Assembly (NCBI RefSeq): GCF_900113745.1
Contig: NZ_FOQL01000003.1
Span: 248,001 to 312,000, forward strand
Origin: Pseudomonas guineae
GTDB taxonomy: Bacteria > Pseudomonadota > Gammaproteobacteria > Pseudomonadales > Pseudomonadaceae
Length of the DNA: 64,000 nt
Direction: 5' to 3'
Shown: positions 41,735 through 52,670 of the stretch, piece by piece
Numbering within the stretch: position 1 is the stretch's first letter
How the letters are laid out: every line of letters starts with the position of its first letter
Position numbers and translations under genes: made by a program
Notes under the pieces: model-generated
Told to the model about the DNA's origin: nothing
The model's input: the letters and a program-made list of their open reading frames with translations, nothing else
Database searches by the model: none

Positions 41735-41783
41735 AAACCCGAGGCCGTGGCGTGAGGCGATACCAGCCGAACCGCGCGGCTGA

Positions 41784-42875
41784 TCACAGCTGTGGCAGCA
41801 CCGGCGTGCTGACCTGCACATCAGCATTCTGCCCGCGATGACGCAGCAGATGGTCCATCAGCACGATGGCCATCATCGCCTCAGCGATAGGTGTGGCACG
41901 AATGCCCACGCAGGGGTCGTGACGGCCCTTGGTGATGATATCCACCGGGTTGCCATCAACATCAATCGAGCGGCCTGGTGTGGTGATGCTCGACGTTGGC
42001 TTGAGTGCCAGGTGCGCGACAATCGGCTGGCCACTGGAGAGCCCACCCAGAATGCCACCAGCGTTGTTGGAGAGGAAACCTGCCGGCGTCAGCTCGTCGC
42101 GGTGTTCGGTGCCGCGCTGCGCAACGCTGGCAAACCCGGCGCCGATTTCCACGCCCTTGACCGCATTGATGCTCATCAGCGCATGGGCCAGTTCGGCGTC
42201 CAGACGGTCGAAAATCGGCTCGCCCAGGCCGGGCATTACGCCTTCGGCGACCACGGTGATCTTCGCCCCAACCGAGTCCTGATCACGGCGCAGCTGGTCC
42301 ATATAGGCTTCCAGCTCCGGCACTTTGTCGGGGTCTGGGCTGAAAAAAGCATTCTGCTCGACCGACTCCCAGCTCTTGAACGGGATTTCAATCGGCCCCA
42401 GCTGGCTCATATAGCCGCGGATGACGATGCCCTGGGTGGCCAGGTATTTTTTGGCGATGGCTCCGGCGGCCACGCGCATCGCGGTTTCGCGCGCCGAGCT
42501 GCGACCGCCACCACGGTAGTCACGCACGCCGTATTTGTGGTGGTAGGTGTAATCGGCATGGGCCGGACGGAAGGAATCCTTGATCGCCGAGTAGTCCTTG
42601 GACTTCTGGTCGGTATTGCGGATCAGCAGACCAATCGAGCAACCGGTGGTCATACCCTCGAACACCCCTGCGAGGATCTCCACTTCGTCGTCTTCTTGAC
42701 GCTGGGTGGTGTGGCGGCTGGTGCCCGGCTTGCGTCGATCAAGGTCGCGCTGCAGGTCTTCCAGGCTAATCTCCAGCCCCGGCGGGCAGCCATCGACAAT
42801 GGCGACCAACGCCGGGCCATGGCTTTCGCCAGCGGTGGTGACAGTGAACAGCTTGCCGTAGGTATTGCCGGACAT
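41784..42875 (-). CDS. aroC: Chorismate synthase
   Basis: The 363-residue enzyme converts EPSP to chorismate using reduced FMN, the last shikimate step. The signature [18 protein letters not shown] is near the start, [18 protein letters not shown] in the middle, and [17 protein letters not shown] near the end. The ATG at 42875 gives the usual [10 protein letters not shown] start. Confidence 0.98.
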   Translation of the reverse strand: MSGNTYGKLFTVTTAGESHGPALVAIVDGCPPGLEISLEDLQRDLDRRKPGTSRHTTQRQEDDEVEILAGVFEGMTTGCSIGLLIRNTDQKSKDYSAIKDSFRPAHADYTYHHKYGVRDYRGGGRSSARETAMRVAAGAIAKKYLATQGIVIRGYMSQLGPIEIPFKSWESVEQNAFFSPDPDKVPELEAYMDQLRRDQDSVGAKITVVAEGVMPGLGEPIFDRLDAELAHALMSINAVKGVEIGAGFASVAQRGTEHRDELTPAGFLSNNAGGILGGLSSGQPIVAHLALKPTSSITTPGRSIDVDGNPVDIITKGRHDPCVGIRATPIAEAMMAIVLMDHLLRHRGQNADVQVSTPVLPQL

Positions 42876-43035
42876 GTGCAAAACGCTCCGCGAAAATCAA
42901 CGCAGGGCCGCGCAAAACAGCGCCAAGCCCCGCTTAAGTAAGGCGGCGAGTATACCCGTGGCGTTCGCACAGTTCATCCTCGAACCTTCAGCGCGTATAA
43001 CCGTCCAACGGTTCCCCCTTTGGCAGTTGTTATCC

Positions 43036-44019
43036 ATGTTGCGAGCGCTTCTATTGACCCTTTGCTTACTCCCGCCCCTGGCTCAAGCCGCTGCCAACAG
43101 CGCCTCACACAGCAGCGTGCAGCAAGCGCTGCACCTGCAAACGGCCGAGGGCATGCTTTACGGCACGCTGCTTAAGCCCAGCGTTACGACGCCAGTGGCG
43201 GTGGCGTTGCTGATTGCCGGTTCCGGCCCCACCGACCGTGACGGCAACAACCCTGAAGGCGGCCAGAGCGACAGCCTCAAGCGCCTGGCGCAGAGTCTGG
43301 CCAAACAAGGCATCGCCAGCCTGCGCTACGACAAGCGCGGCGTGGCCGCCAGCCGCGCCGCCACACCGGATGAGCGCGACCTCAGTGTCGAGAGTTATGT
43401 CAGCGATGCAGTGGCCTGGGCGCAGCTGCTCAAGGCCAACCCGGCGTTTGACCAGCTGATTCTGATCGGTCATAGCGAAGGCGCGCTGATTGCCAGCCTG
43501 GCCGCCGAACAGGCCCGCGCCGACGCTCTCGTAGCAATCGCTGGCAGCTCGCGCCCGATTGATCAACTCTTACGTGAGCAGCTGGCGGCGCGCCTTCCGC
43601 CGCCGTTGCTCGAACAAAGCAATCAGCTGCTCGACCGATTGTTAGCCGGACAGCTGAGCCCGCAGGTACCCAAGCAGTTGCAGGTGCTGTTTCGTCCCAG
43701 CGTGCAGCCTTACTTGATCTCGCTGCTGCAACAGAACCCCGGCCAGGCCTTTGCCCGCCTGCAAATCCCGACGCTGATCGTACAAGGCAGCCATGACATT
43801 CAAGTCAGCGTCGCCGATGCTCAGGCGTTGCAAGCGGCCAAACCGGATGCCGAGCTGCTGATCATCCCGGGAATGAACCATATGCTGCGCATCAGCGCGC
43901 TGGATTTACCTGCGCAACTGGCCAGCTATGACAACCCCCAGTTACCGCTGGCGCATGGCCTCAGCGAGCAGATCGTCCGATTCATCCTGCGCAGCAGCAA
44001 AGTGCCAGCCTCCAGTTAG
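43036..44019 (+). CDS. Exported alpha/beta-hydrolase
   Basis: The 327-residue protein has a signal peptide (about 1-20), nucleophile elbow GHSEGA, and Asp (QGSHDIQV) and His (GMNHML) near the C-terminus. IAGSGPTDRDGNNPEGG is typical of the YbbA/peptidase-S15-like serine hydrolases. The start ATG at 43036 precedes a clear signal peptide. Confidence 0.88.
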   Translation: MLRALLLTLCLLPPLAQAAANSASHSSVQQALHLQTAEGMLYGTLLKPSVTTPVAVALLIAGSGPTDRDGNNPEGGQSDSLKRLAQSLAKQGIASLRYDKRGVAASRAATPDERDLSVESYVSDAVAWAQLLKANPAFDQLILIGHSEGALIASLAAEQARADALVAIAGSSRPIDQLLREQLAARLPPPLLEQSNQLLDRLLAGQLSPQVPKQLQVLFRPSVQPYLISLLQQNPGQAFARLQIPTLIVQGSHDIQVSVADAQALQAAKPDAELLIIPGMNHMLRISALDLPAQLASYDNPQLPLAHGLSEQIVRFILRSSKVPASS

Positions 44020-44087
44020 CCGATTAACGGCCGATAAGCGCACTGACAGGCGCTATCGTGAGGGCGTCGCGTACAGGATCGCTGTTT

Positions 44088-44876
44088 ATGACCACCAGCC
44101 CCGCACCGCAAACCGATACCGAAGCCGCACCCGAGGAAGTCGTACCCGCTCACCCTTGGGCCGAGCTGGTACCCGAGCACTTTCTGTTATTGCGCTTGGC
44201 CCCCTTGCCCACCGACCGCCACACCGGCGCGCGGCCGCTGCGTTTTATCCAGCTGGGCCGCGTCGAGCGCCAGAGTAAGCAGCAAAGCCTGCTGCGCTTG
44301 ACCCTGCAACTGCCCGGGCAACGGGTACGTCCGGAACAGAACATCCTCGACGTCTGGGCGGACCATGAGCAACGGATAGTGCGCTTTGGTCCGGACAAAG
44401 GTCTTAGCGTAGAGCCTGAAAATCGTGGCCTGGGGCGGTTTATGCTGGCCCAGGGGATTGCCTGGGCGCGGCAGCAATTCGCCCATTACCAGGTGGAAAG
44501 CACCCCACTGCCGAGCCAGAGCGCCTTCAGTGATGAAGCTCGCGCCCGCCGCGACCATTGCCTCAAGGCCCAGGGTTTTACTGTCGAGTACCTCGACCCG
44601 TTAAACATCAAGGCACAGTGCAGCGCACCACGGGTCAGCTCGCTGCATGGCGACTGGCAGTCGGAAAAAGTGCAAATCATCAAGTTACTGGACGCTGCCG
44701 GCATGCTGCAGCAAGCCGATCAGAGCCTGCACGAGCTGGATGTGAAGGTGCGCAAACTGACCGAGCGCATCGAGTTCTTCAAACGTGAAGACGGCAGTTT
44801 ACGTTTCACCATCACCTGCCTGGTGGCCTTCTGCATGTTTCAGGCGGGGTTGCTGATCTGGATGGCGACACGCTAA
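44088..44876 (+). CDS. Conserved hypothetical protein with C-terminal membrane anchor
   Basis: The 262-residue cytoplasmic protein ends in one transmembrane helix (about 240-258) preceded by a coiled coil (LHELDVKVRKLTERIEFF). I recall relatives in Pseudomonas near aroC/prmB but no function. AGGA lies nine bases before the ATG at 44088; a GTG ten codons upstream is weaker. Its last four bases overlap the convergent AraC gene. Confidence 0.7.
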   Translation: MTTSPAPQTDTEAAPEEVVPAHPWAELVPEHFLLLRLAPLPTDRHTGARPLRFIQLGRVERQSKQQSLLRLTLQLPGQRVRPEQNILDVWADHEQRIVRFGPDKGLSVEPENRGLGRFMLAQGIAWARQQFAHYQVESTPLPSQSAFSDEARARRDHCLKAQGFTVEYLDPLNIKAQCSAPRVSSLHGDWQSEKVQIIKLLDAAGMLQQADQSLHELDVKVRKLTERIEFFKREDGSLRFTITCLVAFCMFQAGLLIWMATR

Positions 44877-45706
44877 CGAATGGCGCGGGCCTGGCGATAT
44901 TGCCCCGGCGCCACGCCATAGGCCTGTTTGAACTGACGGCTTAGGTGGCTCTGGTCAGCAAAGCCCAATTGCATCGCCACATTCAGCGGCGCGCAGCCAT
45001 CCCTCAACAGCCCGCGCGCCTGCTCCAGCCGGCGCTGCATCAGCCAGCTGTGTGGCGGCAGGCCCGTGGCACGGCGAAACACCCGGGCGAAATGAAACGG
45101 TGATAAACCCACGGCCTGCGCCAATTGCTCCAGCGACGGCGGCGCCGCCAACTGACTGGCCAGTAACTCCTTGGCCCGCGCCACAGCCTGTGGCTCGTGG
45201 CCTGGCGTGAGGCCCGCTGGAATACGCCCATGACGTTGAAACAACAGCAGAATCGCCTCACGCCAGGCGCTCTGCTGCTGCAAAGCGCTGGCCGGACTGT
45301 CCAGTAGACGATGCAAGTCGGCAAACGTCTGCCCCAGCAGCGCATCGTGCAACACGCTCGCGGCAAAACTGGGTAGACCGCCGCGCTCCAGTTCCAACTC
45401 TGCCAACACCTCACGCACCTGCCCAACCTCGGGGTAGAACGCGCGGTATTGCCAGCCCTGATCATGCGCTTTTGAACAGGAGTGCAGCTCGTCTGGGTTG
45501 ATCAGGATCATGCTGCCGGCCGGCGCCAGATGCTCGCTACCGCGATGCTGAAACCGATGGGCACCCTGCTCGATTACGGTAAACACAAAACCTTCGTGCA
45601 CATGGGGCGAAAAGCGCTGCTCAATAAAATGCGCGTGCAGCAACTCCACGCCGGCCAACTCGGGTGATTGCCAAAACCGTGTTTGCTCGATGCCCGCCTG
45701 CGCCAT
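44873..45706 (-). CDS. AraC-family regulator
   Basis: The 277-residue protein has a cupin-like N-terminal ligand domain (about 20-95, SPHVHEGFVFTVIEQG) and a C-terminal AraC DNA-binding domain (LEQLAQAVGLSPFHFARVFRRATG, AMQLGFADQSHLSRQFKQAYG). It lies three bases after the GNAT gene on the same strand and may be co-expressed with it. Confidence 0.9.
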   Translation of the reverse strand: MAQAGIEQTRFWQSPELAGVELLHAHFIEQRFSPHVHEGFVFTVIEQGAHRFQHRGSEHLAPAGSMILINPDELHSCSKAHDQGWQYRAFYPEVGQVREVLAELELERGGLPSFAASVLHDALLGQTFADLHRLLDSPASALQQQSAWREAILLLFQRHGRIPAGLTPGHEPQAVARAKELLASQLAAPPSLEQLAQAVGLSPFHFARVFRRATGLPPHSWLMQRRLEQARGLLRDGCAPLNVAMQLGFADQSHLSRQFKQAYGVAPGQYRQARAIR

Positions 45707-45709
45707 ACA

Positions 45710-46279
45710 TCAACCGCTGAAGCGCGCCTCCAGCTGTTGCTTGACCACGGGCCAGTCATGGTCAGTGATGCTGTACAACACGGTGTCATCCAAACGCCCA
45801 TCGGCCAGCCGACGGTGGTTACGCAGAACGCCTTCACGCAGCGCCCCGAGCTTTTCGATGGCGCGTTGCGAACGCAGGTTGCTGGCAGCGGTTTTTAGCT
45901 GCACACGCACCATGCCCCAATTTTCGAAGGCATGCTTGAGCATCAGGTATTTGATCAGGGTGTTAAGGCCCGTGCCGTGCTGGCTGTGGTCCAACCAGGT
46001 CCAGCCGATTTCTGCGGCCGGCAGGCTGCTGACAAAATCAGCAAAGCGTGTGGTGCCGACCAGCTTTTCATCCAGGCGGATGACAAAGGGCAAGGCGCGC
46101 CCTTCGCGCTGTTCATGCAAGCCCTCGCGATACCAGTCCAGACGCTGAGTGCCATTCATATGCACCAGTTCCGCACGATTGGCTTCGGCCAGGTTTACCA
46201 ACGCTGGAATATCCGCATCGACCATGGGTTCGATGCGCAATCCACCACGCTGCAGGGTAATCAGTTGCGGCTTGAACAT
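45710..46279 (-). CDS. GNAT acetyltransferase, RimJ/RimL-like
   Basis: The 189-residue protein has the GNAT fold with LRIEPMVDADIPALVNLAEANRAEL, GWTWLDHSQHGTGLNTLIKYLMLKHAFE (acetyl-CoA pocket) and RVQLKTAASNLRSQRAIEKLG, as in ribosomal-protein or small-molecule N-acetyltransferases. The start ATG at 46279 follows a strong GGAGGG. The substrate is not known. Confidence 0.9.
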   Translation of the reverse strand: MFKPQLITLQRGGLRIEPMVDADIPALVNLAEANRAELVHMNGTQRLDWYREGLHEQREGRALPFVIRLDEKLVGTTRFADFVSSLPAAEIGWTWLDHSQHGTGLNTLIKYLMLKHAFENWGMVRVQLKTAASNLRSQRAIEKLGALREGVLRNHRRLADGRLDDTVLYSITDHDWPVVKQQLEARFSG

Positions 46280-46518
46280 AGGGTCCCTCCTCGGACAGAG
46301 TCGCAGGCGCGACACGCTAACAGCGCGCATCAGTGTGCACAATCCACAACAATCATATGACCTTTGCGCGTGCGACCTTGGTCGTGCCTGACGCATCGCA
46401 ACTTTACTGCGAAACTGCAGCCCATAATCTGTCTCGGGCGCTGATGCGTTAGGCTTTGGCGACCATTGCGCTGCCCGTTACGAACGCGCCGCCCCTCTCG
46501 TTTGTTTTTGGAGTATGC

Positions 46519-49500
46519 ATGACCTTGTCCAGCGGGCTGATCGCCGCGGTTGCGCTGATCTATATGGCCATTCTGTTCGCCATCGCGTTCTACGGTGACC
46601 GCCGCGCCGCGCCCATGCCGCCGCGTGTGCGGGCCTGGGTCTACAGCTTGTCACTGGCGGTGTACTGCACCAGCTGGACATTTTTTGGCGCGGTCGGCCA
46701 GGCCGCCGAGCAGCTCTGGTCATTTCTGCCGATTTACCTCGGGCCTATCATCATTCTGGTTTTCGCACCCTGGGTGCTGCAGAAGATGGTGATGATCAGC
46801 AAGCAGGAAAACATCACCTCGATTGCCGACTTTATTGCCGCACGCTACGGCAAATCCCAGGCGCTGGCGGTGGTGGTGGCGCTGGTTTGTCTGGTCGGGG
46901 TGTTGCCCTATATCGCTCTGCAGCTTAAGGGCATCGTGCTCGGCGTGAATCTGCTGAGTGGAGCTGGCGCGGGCGCCAACGGTACAGGCGCTCAGGACAC
47001 CGCGCTAATCGTGTCACTGGTTCTGGCGCTGTTCACAATACTGTTCGGCACGCGCAACCTGGATGTCACCGAACACCACCGCGGCATGGTCCTGGCGATT
47101 GCTTTCGAGTCGCTGGTCAAGCTGCTGGCCTTCCTCGCGGTCGGTGCCTTTGTCACCTATGGCCTGTACAACGGTTTTGCCGACCTATTCAGCCAGGCCA
47201 ATGCCAGCCCTGCACTGGAGAGTTTCTGGGCGGAAACCGTCAACTGGCCGGCAATGATGATGCAGACCGGCCTGGCGATGATCGCCATCATCTGCCTACC
47301 ACGCCAGTTTCACGTGACCGTGGTGGAGAACATCGAGCCCAAGGACTTGAAGCTGGCGCGCTGGGTGTTTCCCGCCTATCTCATATTGGCCGCACTGTTC
47401 GTGGTGCCAATTGCCCTGGCCGGGCAGATGCTGCTGCCGGCTGGGGTTACACCAGACTCCTTCGTCATCAGCCTGCCGCTGGCCGAAGCTCACCCGGCCC
47501 TGGCCCTGCTGGCGTTTATCGGCGGCGCGTCGGCCGCCACGGGCATGGTCATTGTGGCTTCTGTGGCGCTGTCGACCATGATTTCCAACGATATGCTGCT
47601 GCCTTGGCTATTGCGCAGGCAAAATACCGAGCGCCCCTTCGAAGCCTTCCGCCACTGGATGCTCACCGCGCGCCGCGTCAGCATCGTAGTGATTTTGCTG
47701 TTGGCTTACGTCTGCTATCGCCTGCTCGGCTCCAATGCCAGCTTGGCCACCATTGGCCAGGTCTCCTTTGCCGCCATCGGTCAGTTGGCACCGGCCATGT
47801 TCGGCGCACTGGTGTGGAAGCAAGCCAACCGCCAAGGGGTTTTTGCCGGGCTGTTTATCGGCGCACTGATCTGGTTTTACACCTTGGTCATGCCGTTGCT
47901 CGCCCGCAGCCTCGGCTGGCCCGTGGATGTGTTGCCGGGTATCCAAACCCTGCTCTACGGCACCATTGGCTTTACGGTCGATCCACTGACCCGTGGCGTG
48001 GTGTTGTCGCTGGCCGGTAACTTCCTGCTGTTTGCCTGGGTGTCCTACTTTTCCCGCGCGCGGGTGGCGGAGTACTGGCAGGCCGGGCGCTTTATTGGTC
48101 ATGACCTGGGCAACAAGCCGAGCAACCGCAGCATGCTCGCGGTACAGGTCGGCGATTTGCTGCTATTAGCCAACCGCTTTGTCGGCGAAGACCGTGCACG
48201 CCAGAGCTTTATGCGATTTGCCTACCGCCAGGGCAAAGGCTTCGACCCCAGCCAGACCGCCAACAGTGACTGGATCGCCCACACCGAGCGCCTGCTGGCC
48301 GGCGTACTGGGTGCCTCTTCGACCCGTGCTGTGGTCAAAGCGGCCATCGAAGGCCGCGAGATGCAGGTCGAGGACGTGGTGCGCATCGTCGACGAAGCCT
48401 CGGAGGTGCTGCAGTTCAACCGCGCGCTGTTGCAAGGGGCCATCGAGAACATCACTCAGGGCATCAGCGTGGTCGATCAATCATTGCGCCTGGTAGCCTG
48501 GAACAACCGCTATATCGAGCTGTTCAACTACCCCGAAGGGCAGGTGTATGTTGGCCGCCCGGTGGCTGAGCTGATCCGCTTTAATGCCGAGCGGGGTCTG
48601 CTCGGTGGTGGCGATGTTGAGGAGCAGGTCAGTAAACGTCTTTACTGGATGCGCCAGGGCACGGCCCACACCTCCGAGCGCCTGTTCCCCAACGGTCAGT
48701 TTATTGAGCTGATCGGCAACCCCATGCCCGGCGGCGGCTTTGTCATGAGCTTTACTGACATCACCGAGTTCCGTGAAGCCGAGCGCGCGCTCAAGGACGC
48801 TAACGAAGGCCTGGAACAGCGCGTCAGCGAACGCACCCATGAGCTGTCGCAACTCAATCAAGCATTGACCGACGCCAAGCGCGTGGCCGAGAGCGCCAAT
48901 CAATCAAAAACCCGCTTTCTTGCTGCCGTCAGCCATGACCTGATGCAACCGTTGAATGCCGCGCGGCTGTTTTCCGCCGCCCTGTCCCACCAAGACGATG
49001 TGCTGCCTGCGGATGCCCGTGAACTGGTACGCCACCTGGACAGCTCGCTGCGTTCGGCCGAAGACCTGATCAGCGACCTACTGGACATCTCACGCCTGGA
49101 AAACGGCCGCATCACCCCGGATCGCCATGCCTTCGTGCTGAACAACCTGTTCGACACCCTCGGTGCAGAGTTCAGAGTACTGGCCACAGAGCAGGGCGTG
49201 GACTTCCGTATGCGCGGCAGCCGCCTGCGGGTGGACAGCGACATCAAACTGCTGCGGCGTATCCTGCAGAACTTCCTGACTAACGCCTTCCGCTATGCCA
49301 AGGGGCGCGTGGTACTGGGTGTGCGCCGACAAGGCCAGCATCTGTGCCTGGAAGTCTGGGATCGCGGCCCGGGCATACCGGACGATAAACGCCAAGTAAT
49401 TTTCGAAGAATTCAAACGCCTGGACAGCCACCAGACCCGTGCCGAGAAAGGCCTGGGCCTGGGCCTGGCGATTGCGGATGGCCTGTGCCGAGTACTCGGG

Positions 49501-49995
49501 CACACGCTGCGAGTGCGCTCCTGGCCGGGCAAGGGCAGCGTGTTCAGTGTCACCGTGCCCCTCGCACAGCAAGCCGAAACCCCTGCGCCGGTTGCCCAGC
49601 TAGACCAGCACGGCCAGCCGCTGGCCGGCATTCAGGTGCTTTGCGTGGACAATGAAGACAGCATCCTCACGGGCATGCACAGCCTGCTATCACGCTGGGG
49701 CTGCCAGGTGTGGACCGCGCGTAATCGCCTGGAATGCGAACACCTGCTCAGTGAAGACGTGCGGCCGCAGCTGGCGCTGGTGGACTTTCATTTGGATGAC
49801 GGTGAAACCGGCACTGAGCTGATGGCCTGGTTGCGTACATACTTGAGTGAGCCACTGCCGGGCGTGGTGATCAGCGCCGATGGTCGCCCCGAGTTGATCG
49901 CCCAAGTGCATGCCGCCGGCCTCGACTTCCTGCCCAAGCCGGTCAAGCCAGCGGCCTTGCGCGCCCTGATTAGCCGTCATTTGCCCCTGCGTTAG
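46519..49995 (+). CDS. crbS: Hybrid sensor histidine kinase with SSS transporter domain (CrbS/MxtR-like)
   Basis: The 1158-residue protein begins with an SSS-type sodium/solute symporter domain (about 1-540, thirteen membrane segments). A PAS domain (about 640-740), a HisKA/HATPase unit (phosphorylated H806 in AVSHDLMQ; ATPase GLGLGLAI) and a receiver domain (D1089) follow. The length and layout match CrbS/MxtR, which senses acetate or short acids and acts through a LuxR-type partner on acs; no such partner is in the window. The ATG at 46519 follows GGAG. Confidence 0.85.
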   Translation: MTLSSGLIAAVALIYMAILFAIAFYGDRRAAPMPPRVRAWVYSLSLAVYCTSWTFFGAVGQAAEQLWSFLPIYLGPIIILVFAPWVLQKMVMISKQENITSIADFIAARYGKSQALAVVVALVCLVGVLPYIALQLKGIVLGVNLLSGAGAGANGTGAQDTALIVSLVLALFTILFGTRNLDVTEHHRGMVLAIAFESLVKLLAFLAVGAFVTYGLYNGFADLFSQANASPALESFWAETVNWPAMMMQTGLAMIAIICLPRQFHVTVVENIEPKDLKLARWVFPAYLILAALFVVPIALAGQMLLPAGVTPDSFVISLPLAEAHPALALLAFIGGASAATGMVIVASVALSTMISNDMLLPWLLRRQNTERPFEAFRHWMLTARRVSIVVILLLAYVCYRLLGSNASLATIGQVSFAAIGQLAPAMFGALVWKQANRQGVFAGLFIGALIWFYTLVMPLLARSLGWPVDVLPGIQTLLYGTIGFTVDPLTRGVVLSLAGNFLLFAWVSYFSRARVAEYWQAGRFIGHDLGNKPSNRSMLAVQVGDLLLLANRFVGEDRARQSFMRFAYRQGKGFDPSQTANSDWIAHTERLLAGVLGASSTRAVVKAAIEGREMQVEDVVRIVDEASEVLQFNRALLQGAIENITQGISVVDQSLRLVAWNNRYIELFNYPEGQVYVGRPVAELIRFNAERGLLGGGDVEEQVSKRLYWMRQGTAHTSERLFPNGQFIELIGNPMPGGGFVMSFTDITEFREAERALKDANEGLEQRVSERTHELSQLNQALTDAKRVAESANQSKTRFLAAVSHDLMQPLNAARLFSAALSHQDDVLPADARELVRHLDSSLRSAEDLISDLLDISRLENGRITPDRHAFVLNNLFDTLGAEFRVLATEQGVDFRMRGSRLRVDSDIKLLRRILQNFLTNAFRYAKGRVVLGVRRQGQHLCLEVWDRGPGIPDDKRQVIFEEFKRLDSHQTRAEKGLGLGLAIADGLCRVLGHTLRVRSWPGKGSVFSVTVPLAQQAETPAPVAQLDQHGQPLAGIQVLCVDNEDSILTGMHSLLSRWGCQVWTARNRLECEHLLSEDVRPQLALVDFHLDDGETGTELMAWLRTYLSEPLPGVVISADGRPELIAQVHAAGLDFLPKPVKPAALRALISRHLPLR

Positions 49996-50045
49996 GACAA
50001 ACAACGGGCTCATCAGGCTGCAACTGCAGCGTCTTTACTTCAGAA

Positions 50046-50972
50046 CTAAAGGCGCGCGCGGAATAACGCCTGATGCTCACGGCACTGCTGGGCAGCGAGA
50101 AGGAATACGCCGTGGCCGCCGCGCGTGAACTCCAACCAGGTGAAATCGACTTCTGGGTAGAGAGCTTCGACATGCACCTGGCTGTTGCCGACTTCAACAA
50201 TCAGCACACCCTTTTCGCTCAGGTGGTCGGCGGCCTCGGCCAGCATGCGCCGCACCAGGTCCAGGCCATCCTCACCGCAGGCCAAGCCTAGCTCCGGCTC
50301 GTGCTGGTATTCGGCCGGCATGTCGGCAAAATCCTCGGCATCGACATAGGGCGGGTTAGACACGATCAAGTCAAAACGCTGACCCGGCAGCCCGTCAAAG
50401 CCATCGCCCTGCACGGTGTACACACGCTCATCTAGGCCATGACGCTCAATATTCTGGTTGGCCACTTCTAGGGCTTCGAAAGACAGGTCACCCAGTACCA
50501 CCTCGGCGTCAGGGAACTCATACGCACACGTGATACCAATGCAACCCGAACCGGTGCACAGGTCAAGAATTCGCGTCGGCGGCATGGCCAGCCAGGGCGC
50601 AAAGTGCTGCTCAATCAGCTCGCTAATCGGTGAGCGCGGGATCAGCACGCGCTCATCGACAATAAACGACATGCCGCAAAACCAAGCTTCGCCCAACAGG
50701 TAGGCGGTGGGCACTCGTTCGTCGATGCGCCGTGCGAGCAGCGCATGCAGATGCGCATGTTCGTCGTCTTCCAGGCGGCAATCGAGGTAGCTGTCGGCAA
50801 TTTCATACGGCAGGTGCAGGGCACCGAGGACCAGCTGGCGGGCTTCGTCCCAGGCATTGTCGGTGCCGTGGCCGAAGAACAGCTCTTCGCCATGAAACCG
50901 ACTGACCGCCCAGCGAATGTAGTCGCGCACAGTGCGCAGGCGGGTTGGGTGGGCATGTATAGCGTCGGTCAC
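50046..50972 (-). CDS. prmB: Ribosomal protein L3 glutamine methyltransferase PrmB
   Basis: The 308-residue SAM-dependent enzyme methylates the conserved Gln of L3. The SAM motif [12 protein letters not shown] and the target motif [15 protein letters not shown] are present. The GTG at 50972 follows GGAG seven bases away, and MTDAIHAHP is a sensible start; an upstream in-frame codon lacks a site. Confidence 0.93.
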   Translation of the reverse strand: MTDAIHAHPTRLRTVRDYIRWAVSRFHGEELFFGHGTDNAWDEARQLVLGALHLPYEIADSYLDCRLEDDEHAHLHALLARRIDERVPTAYLLGEAWFCGMSFIVDERVLIPRSPISELIEQHFAPWLAMPPTRILDLCTGSGCIGITCAYEFPDAEVVLGDLSFEALEVANQNIERHGLDERVYTVQGDGFDGLPGQRFDLIVSNPPYVDAEDFADMPAEYQHEPELGLACGEDGLDLVRRMLAEAADHLSEKGVLIVEVGNSQVHVEALYPEVDFTWLEFTRGGHGVFLLAAQQCREHQALFRARL

Positions 50973-51181
50973 AGCAGCTCTCCACAGGAAAAAGTTCACC
51001 ATTCTAACAGCCTGCCACCTTTGCTCGCGCTTGGACTGCGCGCCGGCTTATCGGGGTGACGCATTGCTGACCGTTAAGGCCGCAGCAGTCACAAAGTAAA
51101 CCTGCCTAAGCATTACGCACCGCCGTATAATTTTGTTACCAATTTATAACCCTTCCCTCCCTTCTCAAGAATCCTCTAAAA

Positions 51182-52471
51182 ATGGTCATAGATCCCTTCT
51201 CGCTCACGGGCCTGCTCGTGTTGGCGATATTCCTGATTGGCATGACGCTGATCGTTTTCGAAGCACAACTGGAGATGGATAAGTTCAAGCCGGCGATGTT
51301 CATGATGTCCGGCCTGATCGTTATCGGTGCCCACTACGCGTTTTATGATCCGAACGGCTTCCAGTACTTCCTGCATGCACAAAGCGAGATCAAGGAAGAA
51401 CTGTTCGGTCTGATCGCCTTTATGGCGTTTATGTGGATGATCGTCGAGCTACTCAATGAGCGGAACGTGTTCACCGCGCTCAACGGCTACCTGATGCGCA
51501 AAGGCCTCGGCGCGCGCGGCATGTTCTGGGCCACCGGGGCGCTGTCGGCGCTGCTCTCGCCGTTTCTCAACAACATCACCACGGCGATGATCTTCGGCAA
51601 AACGGTGAAAAGCATTTCGACCAATCAGCGTTACACCCACATATCGCTGTGCAACATCGTGGTCGCCTCCAACTCCGGGGTGTGGTTTCTTGGCACCTCG
51701 ACCAGCCTAATGGTGGTACTGGCCGGTAAAATCAGCATCGCCGGTTTACTGCTGCTGATCCCGTCTGCGCTGATTGGCTGGTTGCTGTTCGCCGCTACCC
51801 TGCATTTTTTCTACCTGCGCAAACTCAATGGAGAGAGCTTGGTTCACCTTGCGGACTCCGCCGAATCCGCCCTCAAGCCTGGCGGTGCAGGCTTAGCATT
51901 GGTGGGTTTCTGCGCAGTATTCGGTGCGGTGCTGTGCAATGTCCTGCTGAAAGTCAGCATCGAATTTGCCATCGGCATTGGCTTAGGTATCGTCGCTCTC
52001 TACGCCTGGCTGCTGATGCGCCGCGGCATCGAACTACCCTGGCAAGACCAGTTGCAAAAGGTCGAGTGGAACGCCCTGCTGTTTTTTATCGGCATCATCA
52101 CCTCGGTGGCGTGCCTTAACCATGTGGGCTGGCTGTCATATATCTCGCGGCTGTTCGAGGTGATGCACCCCACCGCCGTCAACGTCGTGCTCGGTGTCGC
52201 GTCCGGGGTGATGGACAACGTGCCAGTAGAAGCGGCGGCGCTGATGTCGAATCCCGACCTAGGGCTTAACCAATGGGCGCTGAATGCCCTGATGGTCGGC
52301 ATCGGCGGCTCGTTGACAGTGGTCGGCTCAGCAGCGGGGATCATGGCCATGTCGCTGGACAAAACCTATAGCTTCGCCGTGCACCTGAAGTTTTTACCCG
52401 CCATCCTGGTCAACTTCTTCGGCTCGCTGGGGATCTGGTACCTGCAGTTCGAGTTGTTTGGCCTGTACTAA
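51182..52471 (+). CDS. NhaD-like sodium/proton antiporter
   Basis: The 429-residue protein has about twelve membrane segments and the family pattern FLNNITTAMIFGKTVK, with a later NVPVEAAALMS and GGSLTVVGSAAG. NhaD proteins exchange Na+ or Li+ for protons. The ribosome site is weak before the ATG at 51182. A TATAAT at about 51125 may be part of its promoter. Confidence 0.82.
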   Translation: MVIDPFSLTGLLVLAIFLIGMTLIVFEAQLEMDKFKPAMFMMSGLIVIGAHYAFYDPNGFQYFLHAQSEIKEELFGLIAFMAFMWMIVELLNERNVFTALNGYLMRKGLGARGMFWATGALSALLSPFLNNITTAMIFGKTVKSISTNQRYTHISLCNIVVASNSGVWFLGTSTSLMVVLAGKISIAGLLLLIPSALIGWLLFAATLHFFYLRKLNGESLVHLADSAESALKPGGAGLALVGFCAVFGAVLCNVLLKVSIEFAIGIGLGIVALYAWLLMRRGIELPWQDQLQKVEWNALLFFIGIITSVACLNHVGWLSYISRLFEVMHPTAVNVVLGVASGVMDNVPVEAAALMSNPDLGLNQWALNALMVGIGGSLTVVGSAAGIMAMSLDKTYSFAVHLKFLPAILVNFFGSLGIWYLQFELFGLY

Positions 52472-52670
52472 GCGCAACCGATAGCGCTGTAACCGGACTC
52501 AGCGGGCGGCTCAATAGCACGCTGGGTCACGCGCAATCACCGGGCCTCAGCAGCCACTCGCGCCTGCTCGCCGCTCAGGCGACGAGCAGATGATTGGTGA
52601 CAGAGGTTCACAGAAGCACGACACGGGTGGACAATGGTCAGTCCGTCAATGCCAGCCTGGAGTTTCTGCC

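Noticed and set aside
41838..42941. Long plus-strand open frame over aroC
   Set aside because: It is a mirror of the chorismate synthase gene caused by GC-rich codon bias.
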